Source of the DNA: Nitrospirota bacterium
Lineage (GTDB): Bacteria; Nitrospirota; Thermodesulfovibrionia; UBA6902
Direction: 5' to 3'
Assembly: GCA_016213945.1 (NCBI GenBank)
Contig: JACQZF010000029.1
Location: forward strand, 1 to 64,000
Length of the DNA: 64,000 nucleotides
The position numbers were made by a program, and so were the translations under genes. The notes beneath the pieces are model-generated. The model was not told the origin of the DNA. It was given only the letters and a program-made list of their open reading frames with translations, and made no database searches. Within the stretch, counting starts at the first letter, position 1; each line of letters begins with the position of its first letter. Of this stretch, positions 18,283 through 27,231 are shown piece after piece.

Positions 18283-18505
18283 CCCGGAAGGACTTAAGGA
18301 AAAAGCAAGACCCGCGCTTGCAACCCATTGGGATGATTTAACAAGTCGAAATAAATTCATCGTTATTCAAAAAAGAATAGAAGATACGTCTTGGACGGTC
18401 GTGGGTTCTTGGGGGTTCAGATTCGTTATATATGAGAAATGCCTTAAGATATTTCTCTATGCACTGCTGACAATGGAAACAGATAGAGTTGGGAAGTTTC
18501 TCATT

Positions 18506-20758
18506 TCAAGCAGGCTGTTCGCTGCCGCTCGGCTGAAGCTCTTCCTTATACCCGCATTCTTTTTTAAGGCACGCGAGGACTTGTTCTTTCTTGGTCTTTT
18601 TCTCTATTAAAATGCCCGCGCCGCATTTGGGGCACTGCTTATTCACCGGCTTATACCATGTCGCAAATTTGCATTTTGGATAATTACCGCAGCTGAAAAA
18701 CACCTTGCCCTTTTTCGTCCTTTTCTCGACGATCTCTCCACCGTCTTCAGGGCACTTGACGCCGATACTCAGGGCCTTTGTTGTCTTGCACTCGGGATAT
18801 TTGCTGCATGAAATAAATTTCCCGAACCTGCCTGTCCTGAGCACCATCGGTGAGCCGCATTTCTCGCATTTCTCATCCAGTTCCTGCAGCACGGCATTTT
18901 GCGCTGCATTGCCGGCTCCTTCCTGTTCAAGGGGTTTTGTGGTTTTGCATTCTGGATATCCAGTGCACGCGATGAACCTGCCGTGCCTGCCCCACTTGAT
19001 GACCATCGGCTTGCCGCATTTTTCACAGACCTGGTCCGTTGGAATGTCCTGGGGCTTTACCTTGCCGATGATTGCCATTGCCTCTGCGAGGTCCTTGTCA
19101 AAAGGCTTGTAAAAATCATTCACGACATCAATCCACTTGAAGCCGCCTTCTTCTATTTTGTCGAGATTGTCCTCCATGTTCGCGGTAAAGTTATAGTCCA
19201 TGATATCAGCGAACCTTTCAACAAGCAGGTCGCTTACAACAACGCCGAGCTCTGTCGGCTTGAATTTGCCTTCGGCCTTTTCCGCGTATTTCCTGTCCTG
19301 TATCGTTGAAAGTATGGAGGCGTATGTGCTCGGCCTTCCGATGCCCTTGGCCTCAAGCTCTTTTACAAGCGAAGCCTCAGTGTATCTTGGAGGAGGCTGG
19401 GTGAAATGCTGTTTCGGGGTAATGCCGAGAGACTTCAGTACCTCATTCTCTGATAATGAAGGCAGAAGCCCTTCTTCTTCTTTTCCGTTATCGGTGCTTT
19501 CAATATACAGCGTCATAAATCCGGGGAATGTAACGACTGTGCCTGATGCGCGGAAGGTGTATTTGTCAGCGCCTATATCAATTGAGGTCTGCTCAAGCTG
19601 CGCTGATTCCATCTGGCTCGCGACAAAGCGTTCCCAGATGAGCTTATAGAGTTTGTACTGGTCCGCCTCAAGAAATTTCTTTACGGCGGCAGGCGTCCTG
19701 TAAGCAGACGTAGGCCTGATCGCCTCGTGCGCCTCCTGCGCTGATTTCTTGCTTTTGTAAACAGGCGGTTTTGGCGGAGCATAATCCTTGCCGTATTCTT
19801 TGATGATGAATTCCCTTGCCTCATGCTGCGCCTCGGATGCCGTCCGGACAGAATCAGTTCTCATATAGGTTATAAGGCCGGTTGGACCTTCTTCGCCGAG
19901 TTCAACGCCCTCGTAGAGTTTCTGCGCCAACATCATGGTTTTTTTTGCTGTGTATCTGAGCTTCCTCGCGGCATCCTGCTGAAGTGTGCTTGTGATAAAA
20001 GGCGGTGAGGGTGAGCGTTTCCTCTTCTTCTTTTCAATCCTGGCGACGATAAAACTCTTGCCCTGCAGATCTTCAACTATGCCCCGCGCCTGCTCTTCAT
20101 TTTTAATATCAGCCTTCTGACCGGCGACCTGAAAAAGTCTCGCCTCAAACTGCGGCGGCAGTTTGCCTTCCAGGGCCGCGGTGATGCTCCAGTATTCTTC
20201 TGATTTGAAGGCCTCTATCTCGCGCTCCCGGTCAACTACGAGCCGGACCGCAACAGACTGCACCCTTCCGGCGCTGAGACCGCGCCGCACCTTGCGCCAC
20301 AGAAGCGGCGAGAGTTTGTACCCGACGAGCCTGTCAAGGACCCTTCGCGCCTGCTGGGCGTCAAAAAGATTCGAATTGATTTTCCTCGGATGCTTGATGG
20401 CCTCTGTCACGGCCTTTTCCGTTATCTCATTAAATTCCACCCTGAATACTTTTGCGGAATCGCCGTTCAACTCTTCGGCAATGTGCCACGCGATCGCTTC
20501 CCCTTCTCTGTCAGGGTCGGGACCGAGAAACACCTGATCAGCCGCCTTCGCCGCCTTCTTCAGGTCCTTCATTACCTTCTCTTTCCCCTCAATCACAACA
20601 TATGTGGGGGCGAAGTTATTTTCAACATCAACGCCGATGTCTTTTTTGGGAAGGTCTTTGACGTGGCCGATTGACGCCTTGATGGTAAAATCCTTGCCAA
20701 GAAATTTACTGAGCGTCTTTACCTTGGCCGGAGACTCAACGATTAAAAGTGATTTCAT
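18506..20758 (-). CDS. topA: DNA topoisomerase I
   Basis: 750-aa type IA topoisomerase relaxing negative supercoils. The TOPRIM domain opens with LLIVESPAKVKTLSKFLG and has PDPDREGEAIAWHIAE; the catalytic tyrosine lies in GPTGLITYMRTDSVR (about residue 300). Four C-terminal zinc-ribbon units follow (CEKCGKPM, CEKCGSPM, a CPEDGGEI variant, and CPKCGAGI), one more or less than in other species. Downstream of dprA on the same strand, a frequent bacterial pairing. Confidence 0.97.
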   Translation of the reverse strand: MKSLLIVESPAKVKTLSKFLGKDFTIKASIGHVKDLPKKDIGVDVENNFAPTYVVIEGKEKVMKDLKKAAKAADQVFLGPDPDREGEAIAWHIAEELNGDSAKVFRVEFNEITEKAVTEAIKHPRKINSNLFDAQQARRVLDRLVGYKLSPLLWRKVRRGLSAGRVQSVAVRLVVDREREIEAFKSEEYWSITAALEGKLPPQFEARLFQVAGQKADIKNEEQARGIVEDLQGKSFIVARIEKKKRKRSPSPPFITSTLQQDAARKLRYTAKKTMMLAQKLYEGVELGEEGPTGLITYMRTDSVRTASEAQHEAREFIIKEYGKDYAPPKPPVYKSKKSAQEAHEAIRPTSAYRTPAAVKKFLEADQYKLYKLIWERFVASQMESAQLEQTSIDIGADKYTFRASGTVVTFPGFMTLYIESTDNGKEEEGLLPSLSENEVLKSLGITPKQHFTQPPPRYTEASLVKELEAKGIGRPSTYASILSTIQDRKYAEKAEGKFKPTELGVVVSDLLVERFADIMDYNFTANMEDNLDKIEEGGFKWIDVVNDFYKPFDKDLAEAMAIIGKVKPQDIPTDQVCEKCGKPMVIKWGRHGRFIACTGYPECKTTKPLEQEGAGNAAQNAVLQELDEKCEKCGSPMVLRTGRFGKFISCSKYPECKTTKALSIGVKCPEDGGEIVEKRTKKGKVFFSCGNYPKCKFATWYKPVNKQCPKCGAGILIEKKTKKEQVLACLKKECGYKEELQPSGSEQPA

Positions 20759-20877
20759 CTGATAATACCTCTTGCATTAAAAATACTGTCCGCTAATCGC
20801 GATGCTTATGCCGGTTATCTAATCGGCAGTTAAAGGGAAACCTTTACATTGGTTTAATTGTTATTAATCCGGAAAAT

Positions 20878-20944
20878 GTCATTCCGGCTTGTCGAGAATC
20901 TATCTAAATACTCATTCCCGACGCGCTTCGCTTGCGGGAATGAC
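20878..20944. repeat. Palindromic repeat family A (copy 3)
   Basis: Starts GTCATTCCGGCTTGTCGAG and ends TTGCGGGAATGAC, with a longer variable centre. Lies 6 bp beyond the dprA stop, between dprA and topA. Confidence 0.8.
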
Positions 20945-20950
20945 AGAAAC

Positions 20951-22048
20951 CTAATTCAGGGAAAAGTTCTTTCCCTGTGACTGCCTTACAACTCCTTTTA
21001 GTTCAAGACTCAAAAGTATTGACAGGGCCTTGCTCGTGGGCATATTTATATCTCTGATAATAGAATCTACATGCTTCGGCTCACTGCCCAAATAATTGTA
21101 AAGCGCCTTTTCGTCGTCGCTCATAACGGGCAGTGATTTTTCAGCGCATATTTTATCTTCTTTTAGAATACCTTTTATCAGAGGGCGGAGTTCCTCCAGC
21201 ACCTCTTCAGCGCTTTCCACGAGTTTTGCGCCCTTCTTAATAAGATCGTTTGTACCCTTTGAATTCTTTGACGTGATGTTCCCCGGGACCGCAAAGACCT
21301 CCCTGCCCTGCTCAAGTGCATAGGCTACTGTAATGAGAGAACCGCTGTCAAGTGCGGCTTCTACAACAATGACTCCAAGCGATAATGCGCTGATGATCCT
21401 GTTCCTCCTTGGAAAATTCTCCCTGTTTGGCAAAGTGCCGAAAGGAAACTCACTGATAACGGCCCCGGACGAGGCTATCTCATCAACGAGTTTTCTGTTC
21501 TCCGGCGGATAAGGGACGTCAATGCCCGAGCCTAACACGGCAATCGTCCTGCCGCCCGCCTTCAATGCGCTTTTATGAGAAACGCTGTCTATTCCTCTTG
21601 CCATACCGCTTACCACAGTCAATCCTGACGCAGACAGTTTATAACTCATTTTTTCTGCCGTCTGCATACCGTAATTGGTTGAAGTCCTCGAACCTACCAT
21701 TGCTATAGCATACTTGTCAGAGTCTTTCAACCCGCCCCTGACATAAAGCACAGCAGGGGCGCCGTGGATGCGTTTCAATATTTCGGGGTATGACTTATCG
21801 TTGCGGGTAATAAGATGCACATTATTTTTTTCCGCCTTCTCGATTTCCTTCTGCACCTTCTGCCACTGATTAAAAGCGGCAATATTCCTCGCCCTGTTCT
21901 CGCCGATGTCCTCAACCTGCCTTAATTCCCTGACAGACATCTGAAAGATATTTTCAGGGCTGCCGAATGCAGCCAGCAACCGTCCCGCGGAAACAGGGCC
22001 GATGTCGGGAACGAAATTCAGGGCAAGCCAGTATTTCAGGTCAGACAT
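20951..22048 (-). CDS. dprA: DNA processing protein DprA/Smf
   Basis: 365 aa. Binds incoming single-stranded DNA and loads RecA during transformation. An N-terminal helix-hairpin-helix/SAM-like region (PDIGPVSAGRLLAAFGS, VEDIGENRARNIAAF) precedes the Rossmann core with VGSRTSTNYG, GMARGIDSVSHKSAL and GSGIDVPYPPENRKL. A C-terminal winged helix (about 300-365) is present. Suggests competence potential, though no other competence gene is here. Confidence 0.95.
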   Translation of the reverse strand: MSDLKYWLALNFVPDIGPVSAGRLLAAFGSPENIFQMSVRELRQVEDIGENRARNIAAFNQWQKVQKEIEKAEKNNVHLITRNDKSYPEILKRIHGAPAVLYVRGGLKDSDKYAIAMVGSRTSTNYGMQTAEKMSYKLSASGLTVVSGMARGIDSVSHKSALKAGGRTIAVLGSGIDVPYPPENRKLVDEIASSGAVISEFPFGTLPNRENFPRRNRIISALSLGVIVVEAALDSGSLITVAYALEQGREVFAVPGNITSKNSKGTNDLIKKGAKLVESAEEVLEELRPLIKGILKEDKICAEKSLPVMSDDEKALYNYLGSEPKHVDSIIRDINMPTSKALSILLSLELKGVVRQSQGKNFSLN

Positions 22049-22097
22049 AATTTATATAATGCAAAATGAGAAAGGAAAAATGCAAAATCAGGATCTT

Positions 22098-23297
22098 TTA
22101 TTTTCCGCTCCGCAGCTTCCGCATTTTCAGGCGCAACGCATTGAGTTTTATAAATCCCTCCGCGTCCTTCTGATTGTAAACAGTCTCGGCCTCGAATGTC
22201 GCAAGCTGAGGATTGTACAAAGACCTTGGGGATTTTCTGCCGGCCACAATGCAATTGCCTTTATAAAGCTTTAAACGCACAGTCCCTGTCGCGCCTTTCT
22301 GGGCCTCGTCAATAAGGCTCTGCAGTGCCAGCCTTTCAGGAGAGAACCAGAAACCGTAATAGATCATCTCCGCGTATTTTGGCATCAGGGAATCTTTCAG
22401 ATGCATGACCTCCCTGTCGAGTGTGATTGATTCAATCGCGCGATGGGCGATCTGGAGCGCTGTCCCGCCCGGTGTCTCGTACACGCCCCTGGATTTTATA
22501 CCGACAAACCTGTTTTCAACCATGTCCAGCCTGCCGATGCCGTGTCTTCCAGCGATGTCGTTGAGTTTTTTCAGGAGGTTTGCGGGCGAGAGTTTTTTCC
22601 CGTCAACGGAGACAGGGTTGCCATCCGCGTAACCGATCTCGATGTACCGGGGCTTTGCCGGGGCTTTCTCAGGAGACACGCTCATTGTAAACATGTCAGC
22701 GGGAGGCTCAGCCCACGGGTCTTCCAAAATTCCTCCTTCATAACTTATGTGAAAGAGGTTCATGTCAGAGCTGTATGGTTTCTTTTTCGTAACGGGGACA
22801 GGGATGCCGTTCTTCTTCGCATAGTTTATCAATGATTCCCGTGAATCGAATTTCCATTCCCTCCACGGGGCGATGACCTTTATATCAGGTTTTAACGCAT
22901 AGTACGTCAATTCAAAACGCACCTGGTCATTGCCTTTGCCTGTTGCGCCGTGGGCAACCGCGTCCGCCTTTTCCTTTTTCGCTATTTCTATCTGCTTCTT
23001 AGCAATCAGAGGACGCGCTATTGACGTGCCCATAAGATAAGCGCCTTCGTACACGGCATTTGCCCTCAGCATCGGGAACACATATTCCTTAACGAACTCT
23101 TCTCTCAAATCCACAACATAAGCCTTTGAGGCGCCTGTCTTCAGGGCCTTACTTTTTACTGCCTTAAGATCTTCACCCTGTCCGAGGTCTGCGCAGAAGG
23201 CGATAACCTCGCAATTGTAGGTCTCCTTCAGCCATTTGATAATTACAGATGTATCAAGCCCGCCGGAATATGCGAGCACTACTTTTTTTATCTTCAT
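22098..23297 (-). CDS. argG: Argininosuccinate synthase
   Basis: 399 aa from the ATG at 23297, chosen because GGAGAAAG lies just upstream and the protein then begins [18 protein letters not shown], the canonical PP-loop start. Joins citrulline and aspartate using ATP in arginine synthesis. Further family motifs: [16 protein letters not shown] and [20 protein letters not shown]. Length is typical. No other arg genes are adjacent. Confidence 0.97.
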   Translation of the reverse strand: MKIKKVVLAYSGGLDTSVIIKWLKETYNCEVIAFCADLGQGEDLKAVKSKALKTGASKAYVVDLREEFVKEYVFPMLRANAVYEGAYLMGTSIARPLIAKKQIEIAKKEKADAVAHGATGKGNDQVRFELTYYALKPDIKVIAPWREWKFDSRESLINYAKKNGIPVPVTKKKPYSSDMNLFHISYEGGILEDPWAEPPADMFTMSVSPEKAPAKPRYIEIGYADGNPVSVDGKKLSPANLLKKLNDIAGRHGIGRLDMVENRFVGIKSRGVYETPGGTALQIAHRAIESITLDREVMHLKDSLMPKYAEMIYYGFWFSPERLALQSLIDEAQKGATGTVRLKLYKGNCIVAGRKSPRSLYNPQLATFEAETVYNQKDAEGFIKLNALRLKMRKLRSGK

Positions 23298-23369
23298 TTG
23301 CTTTCTCCTGAAATTGTTTTTTGATGAAACATTATACCTCAACATAGGTTGAAATGTTAAAATCTATTC

Positions 23370-23597
23370 ATGAGAAAAAACGCCTCTTTCATCGCGATCT
23401 TCTTTTTCGTAGCAGTCCTTCTGTATATGCTCTCAAGAAAGGAATTCTCGCCCATCCCTGCCGACGAAAAACACGTCAACGTAACTGTCAAGGAAAGATG
23501 CCTCGATTGTCATGCAAAGGACAAAGAGTCGCCCCTGAAAAAAGAACACCCTCCAAAAGACCAGTGCTTTGAATGCCATAAAAGAGCGAAAAAATAA
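23370..23597 (+). CDS. Membrane-anchored two-haem mini cytochrome c
   Basis: 75 aa. One N-terminal hydrophobic segment (residues 7-22, no cleavage motif) would anchor the protein with the rest in the periplasm. Two haem-c binding motifs follow: CLDCH at 44-48 and CFECH at 66-70, with a lysine-rich linker. Its size resembles a single unit of a multihaem cytochrome. No partner redox gene is adjacent; argG is divergent. Likely passes electrons near the membrane, but the partner is unknown. Confidence 0.75.
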   Translation: MRKNASFIAIFFFVAVLLYMLSRKEFSPIPADEKHVNVTVKERCLDCHAKDKESPLKKEHPPKDQCFECHKRAKK

Positions 23598-23624
23598 GGG
23601 GGACAAGAAATCATCCCCCTTATT
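23593..23624 (-). terminator. Hairpin between the mini cytochrome and the 24-kb small operon
   Basis: AATAAGGGGG and CCCCCTTATT form a perfect 10-bp stem with a 12-nt loop. On the minus strand it is followed by TTTTCGC, giving a run of six T's counting the stem end, so it probably ends the DUF5661-like operon; it also overlaps the plus-strand cytochrome stop. Confidence 0.7.
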
Positions 23625-23666
23625 AAAGTATGAAGGTATATAGCCTTCGCAGTATTTATTGGAGCT

Positions 23667-23828
23667 TTAATTCAGACTTGGGTGCTCCATCATCTTCACC
23701 AGGGCTTCTTTTACCCCGCCGCTGATTGCCGTTGAAACATCTGTGGTGCCGCCTAAACTGCCGGTGAGCAAATCGACGTTGTCATTGTAAGCTAACTTGG
23801 CTTCCTTCTTAATAGCGGCGGGATTAAT
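23667..23828 (-). other. Possible small coding frame with non-ATG start, end of the DUF5661-like operon
   Basis: Directly after the stop of the preceding gene the next frame stays open for 53 codons: INPAAIKKEAKLAYNDNVDL, and later GGVKEALVKMMEHPSLN. It has no ATG, GTG or TTG at its head; an ATT overlaps the preceding stop codon (TAATT). It may be a coupled cistron with an ATT start or the remnant of a longer C-terminus lost by frameshift. It resembles real protein rather than noise, but this is an impression. Confidence 0.35.
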
Positions 23829-24301
23829 TATCTGAAGAGACCTGTTTGTTCTGCTTCTGACTGGCTGAGGGTGTGTTTTGCTTTGATAAGCCTTTTTAAA
23901 TATGCTGTGACTTTGACGGAGTTTTTTGATCTGAGCGCCTTTAATAAATCGCCTTCAAGCTCTGCAACTTCAAGGCGCTTATAATAATCAAGAGATTCTT
24001 TGAGGTGAGCCAAGACGATTTTCCCAGTCAAAATCGGGTGATTGTTCGTTACGTTTGCGTCCTTAAATCTCATACCGTGTTCTAACTCTACTTCAAGCCC
24101 TGCAAGAAAATCATGAAGGCTCAGCTTCATTCCGCCGGAATTGATTTCTCTTAAAATAATTTTAGCTTCTTTTGGCAGGATTTTATTTTTTTTCAGGTTA
24201 GTCCAATCCCTGACTCCAAGTTCTTTGCAGACCCTTCTGACTTCATTAACTGTAATATACTCCGGGAGTTTCAAGGCAGGCACCTTCTTTCGTGTTGGCA
24301 T
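23828..24301 (-). CDS. DUF5661-like protein
   Basis: 157 aa, soluble. The central segment LSLHDFLAGLEVELEHGMRF followed by PILTGKIVLAHLKESLDYYK matches what I remember of DUF5661 proteins, which occur in viruses, plasmids and scattered bacteria and have no known function. The start codon overlaps the stop of the upstream gene (TGATG), so the two are coupled. The N-terminal 60 residues (EYITVNEVRRVCKELGVRDW) could form a small helical DNA-binding unit, which is a guess. Confidence 0.55.
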   Translation of the reverse strand: MPTRKKVPALKLPEYITVNEVRRVCKELGVRDWTNLKKNKILPKEAKIILREINSGGMKLSLHDFLAGLEVELEHGMRFKDANVTNNHPILTGKIVLAHLKESLDYYKRLEVAELEGDLLKALRSKNSVKVTAYLKRLIKAKHTLSQSEAEQTGLFR

Positions 24302-24621
24302 CAGGCGTAGGAATTTACGCGCATTCCCTTTTCCTGGGAAAATTGAACTGATTTGCCTTTCCTGTCATAGGTCGTGGTTGCTTCAAAAGGAACAATAAAA
24401 TTGACATCCTTGCGGTGAAGACTTGAGCCCTTATCAGGAACAGCCACTAACTGATTATTAGGCGTTACATCAATGATATCTACAGGTTCTCCCTTTGCTT
24501 CTGAATAATTTTGTCTCCTGTTGTCAAAATACTGGTTATGCGTGCGAATGTCATTTATTGTATAGTTGTTAAGCTTCAGTTTGAAGAAATTAAGAAAGTT
24601 CAGATTGATTACCGTTGTCAT
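24301..24621 (-). CDS. Hypothetical protein, first gene of the DUF5661-like operon
   Basis: 106 aa with no family that I recognise. The N-terminus is rich in Asn, Leu and Phe (INLNFLNFFKLKLNNYTIND); the remainder is charged and polar with no membrane segment or cysteine motif. Its stop is coupled to the DUF5661-like gene. The composition differs from neighbouring housekeeping genes and the segment may have been acquired together as a small phage- or plasmid-like module. Confidence 0.5.
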   Translation of the reverse strand: MTTVINLNFLNFFKLKLNNYTINDIRTHNQYFDNRRQNYSEAKGEPVDIIDVTPNNQLVAVPDKGSSLHRKDVNFIVPFEATTTYDRKGKSVQFSQEKGMRVNSYA

Positions 24622-24916
24622 AAAGCCCTCTTTTCAAAATAGCCCGGCAAATCCTGAGGTTATGAGTTTGGAATTTATTATACCAAGTCATAAGAAGAAT
24701 TTAAATACATCGATCTTAACTAACACGGATAATACATTATTGACCTATTCCGATGCAGTATCTACAATATACTTTAATCAAATTACATAATAGTCGTGGT
24801 ACGATTTTACATTTCAGGGAACACGCGCTTAAAATAGTTAACAACCGGTTAAATTGATACGGTCCCTTGAATCCCTTGTATAAAGAGAAACATTCAAGAA
24901 TTATCACGGTCAAAAT

Positions 24917-26338
24917 ATGATAAGAAAAAGATTGGGAGTGTTCTTACTTTTTCTAATTGACATCGCAGCAGTCTTTCTTGTACTTGAGAGCGCGATGTTT
25001 ATAAGAAAAAATACCCTGCCGTATTTCGTCCGGTTTCCGGAGTATCCATCAATAGATTTCACATTTTTCTGGTGGATCTTTCCGGTATGGGTGTTTTTTT
25101 TCGCATATGAAGGGTTGTATACGAAAAGGTTCTCATTCTGGGATGAAGTTAAAGTATTGTGGAAGGCGATTTTCTTTTCAACGCTCGGGATGTTTACAAT
25201 TCTCTACTTAGGCAAGTTTGGAGCGCAGGTGTCGAGGACCACTGTAGTATTAATGGGCATCATCTCATTCCCTGTCCTGCCTGTTATCCGGATTAACGCC
25301 AAGAGGCTTTTAATAAATACCGGGTTGCTTAAAAGTAAAGTCCTTGTTCTCGGCGCCGGAAAAACAGGCAGACTCATTGCAAAGGCATTAAAGAGAGATG
25401 TAAACCTCGGTCTCAATGTCGTCGGCTTTCTTGATGACGACCCGGAGAAGGTTGGCAAGAAACTGGAAGGGATAAAGATACACGGAGGGGTTGATAAGGC
25501 TCAGAAGTATATCGGCAGGTGCGGGATAGAGGATGTTGTCATCGCAATGCCTGGTTTCGATAAAGTGAAAACCATATCGTTAATCAACAAGTTGCAGCAC
25601 AAGACCCAGAATATCCTGCTTATCCCCGACCTGTTCGGGATAACCGTACTCGGTACAAATCTTCAGCACTTTTTTCAGGAACAGGCTATCGGGCTTGAGG
25701 TCAAGAACAATCTTGCGCAACCGGTAAATGTCTTCATAAAAAAGCTATTCGATATAGCTGCCAGTATTATATTTTTAATTATCCTCGCATTACCGATGTT
25801 GTTAATCTTTATTCTCATTAGGACTACCTCGAATGGACCTGCAATATTTTCACAGGAGCGAAGGGGTAAAAACAACGTCCCTTTCAGGTGTTTCAAATTC
25901 AGGACCATGTATAATGATGCAGAAGAGAGACTTGAGGCACTGTTAGAAAGCAATCAAAAGGCTCAAAGTGAGTGGAAAAACAATTGGAAACTCAGGGATG
26001 ATCCGAGGGTGACCAGGATCGGCAGGTTTTTAAGGAAGACTTCTCTTGATGAACTGCCGCAGATATTTAATGTCTTAAAAGGCGATATGAGCCTTGTAGG
26101 TCCAAGGCCGGTCACAAAGGCGGAAATAGATGAATACTATAAGGACGCAGCAAAACTATGTTTCTGTGTACCCCCAGGCCTTACTGGCTTATGGCAGGTG
26201 AGCGGCAGGAGCAATACTGATTATGATTACAGGATTACTCTTGATTCGTGGTATGTCAGGAATTGGAATTTATGGCTGGATATTGTTATCCTATTCAAAA
26301 CTGTGAGGGTGGTGTTTAAGATGGAAGGGGCAGTTTAG
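24917..26338 (+). CDS. Undecaprenyl-phosphate sugar phosphotransferase (WbaP/exopolysaccharide type)
   Basis: 473-aa inner-membrane enzyme. Four or five N-terminal transmembrane helices (to about residue 125), a soluble Rossmann CoA-binding-like domain (LVLGAGKTGRLIAKALKRD, about 140-260), one more membrane segment (IIFLIILALPMLLIFILI) and the C-terminal bacterial sugar-transferase domain with FKFRTMYNDAEERL, DELPQIFNVLKGDMSLVGPRP. It transfers a sugar phosphate to the lipid carrier, starting O-antigen, capsule or exopolysaccharide. No other polysaccharide genes adjoin it. The sugar cannot be read from the sequence. Confidence 0.9.
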   Translation: MIRKRLGVFLLFLIDIAAVFLVLESAMFIRKNTLPYFVRFPEYPSIDFTFFWWIFPVWVFFFAYEGLYTKRFSFWDEVKVLWKAIFFSTLGMFTILYLGKFGAQVSRTTVVLMGIISFPVLPVIRINAKRLLINTGLLKSKVLVLGAGKTGRLIAKALKRDVNLGLNVVGFLDDDPEKVGKKLEGIKIHGGVDKAQKYIGRCGIEDVVIAMPGFDKVKTISLINKLQHKTQNILLIPDLFGITVLGTNLQHFFQEQAIGLEVKNNLAQPVNVFIKKLFDIAASIIFLIILALPMLLIFILIRTTSNGPAIFSQERRGKNNVPFRCFKFRTMYNDAEERLEALLESNQKAQSEWKNNWKLRDDPRVTRIGRFLRKTSLDELPQIFNVLKGDMSLVGPRPVTKAEIDEYYKDAAKLCFCVPPGLTGLWQVSGRSNTDYDYRITLDSWYVRNWNLWLDIVILFKTVRVVFKMEGAV

Positions 26339-26373
26339 GGTTAGAAGTCTAATTAGAGTAACAGGAGGAGAAT

Positions 26374-26532
26374 ATGGAAAAATGGAAATGTTCAATTTGT
26401 GGTTATGTATATGATCCGGAGGCAGGAGACCCTGATGGAAATGTCCCGCCTAACACACCCTTTGAAAAAATCCCTGATAATTGGGTATGTCCTGTCTGCG
26501 GGGCAACAAAAGATCAGTTTGAAAAGGTTTAG
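26374..26532 (+). CDS. Rubredoxin
   Basis: 52 aa, directly preceded by GGAGGAG. The iron-binding cysteines are in CSICGYVY (residues 6-9) and CPVCGA (39-42), with [11 protein letters not shown] and the conserved WVCPVCG. A small electron carrier common in anaerobes, used in oxygen or superoxide detoxification and other redox steps. It follows the sugar transferase by 36 bp but is unrelated in function. Confidence 0.95.
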   Translation: MEKWKCSICGYVYDPEAGDPDGNVPPNTPFEKIPDNWVCPVCGATKDQFEKV

Positions 26533-26540
26533 CACAGTTT

Positions 26541-26605
26541 CGTGATGCGTAACGCGTAATGAGTGAAAAGAATAACTCACAACGCATTACTCATGACGCG
26601 TTCGA
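26541..26605. repeat. Palindromic repeat family G (copy 1)
   Basis: GCGTAACGCGTAATGAGTG and a reverse partner GCATTACTCATGACGCG form an imperfect inverted repeat just after rubredoxin. A related element is at 37743-37815. Confidence 0.65.
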
Positions 26606-26616
26606 GACGGATTGCC

Positions 26617-26796
26617 TTATTCAATATTGAATACCGCCACTTCCTTTATTCCAGGCAGGTATTCACCTACAGGCACAAGTTTCTTTCCATCGCTGACGCA
26701 GCCGATGATTATCGTCCATAATTGATTAAGCTCTGCCTTTTCCCTGTCATTCTCCGGAATCATTTTAAGAAGTGAGCCGTCAAGTTCTATTTTCAT
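26617..26796 (-). CDS. Small hypothetical protein
   Basis: 59 aa, ATG at 26796 with GGAGG upstream (GGAGGCTATTAATA). Begins MKIELDGSLLKMIPENDREK and ends LPGIKEVAVFNIE; no membrane segment, one cysteine. Not a family I can name. It lies convergent to rubredoxin and between other very small genes. Confidence 0.55.
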   Translation of the reverse strand: MKIELDGSLLKMIPENDREKAELNQLWTIIIGCVSDGKKLVPVGEYLPGIKEVAVFNIE

Positions 26797-26809
26797 TATT
26801 AATAGCCTC

Positions 26810-26905
26810 CTTTACTACTTAAATTTATCAGGGTCTACCACAAACCATACATTTCCGACTTTATTGCCGAGTGTGTCTCCGGGTTTTCGGCTGATACCAT
26901 TTCAC
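26810..26905 (-). other. Remnant of a small coding sequence
   Basis: In one minus frame the sequence reads SRKPGDTLGNKVGNVWFVVD followed by PDKFK and a stop at about 26818. An in-frame stop lies only three codons before it, so only a C-terminal fragment is left. Possibly a broken small gene. Confidence 0.3.
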
Positions 26906-26932
26906 TTCAAATAATTCCTGATACAAAAAAAG

Positions 26933-26962
26933 AGGGATAAAAGCGTCAGGACTTTTATCCCT
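26933..26962 (-). terminator. Rho-independent terminator after the DUF1059 gene
   Basis: AGGGATAAAAG and CTTTTATCCCT form a perfect 11-bp stem with an 8-nt loop. On the minus strand it is followed by CTTTTTTTG. It lies 40 bp beyond the stop of the DUF1059 gene. Confidence 0.85.
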
Positions 26963-27002
26963 TTATGACATCTAAGCATCTTTCTGTTTCCTCCTCAAGG
27001 TG

Positions 27003-27176
27003 TTATTCATTGTGGACGCGTTTCTTCCAACTGTCCAGATAGTCTTTTGTAAGTCTCTTTATCCCGTGATGGGTTTTCGCATGGGCTGCCGTCTTCTTTA
27101 AAACGTCGTCAACCGTCTTGCCTTTAGCTACAAAGTCACATTCAACACCTACGTCTTTGCATCCGAGTACCTTCAT
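27003..27176 (-). CDS. DUF1059 family small protein
   Basis: 57 aa, ATG at 27176 with GGAGGTGG upstream. The pattern MKVLGCKDVGVECDFVAKGK, then VLKKTAAHAKTHHGI, is that of DUF1059, a small cytoplasmic family of unknown function with two conserved cysteines (6 and 13 here) and a histidine pair. Monocistronic, ending in the terminator at 26933-26962. Confidence 0.85.
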   Translation of the reverse strand: MKVLGCKDVGVECDFVAKGKTVDDVLKKTAAHAKTHHGIKRLTKDYLDSWKKRVHNE

Positions 27177-27231
27177 ATCACCACCTCCTTCAACTCACTC
27201 TCTAATTAAATTATAGCAGACAATAAACAGA

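Noticed and set aside
18266-18610. 114-aa plus-strand protein after the truncated protease
   Set aside because: More than a third of it is antisense to topA, it has no ribosome site, and the upstream part matches no family.
24854-24884. Promoter TTGATA / TATAAA before the sugar transferase
   Set aside because: The boxes match but are 19 bp apart, so I did not list it as a feature.
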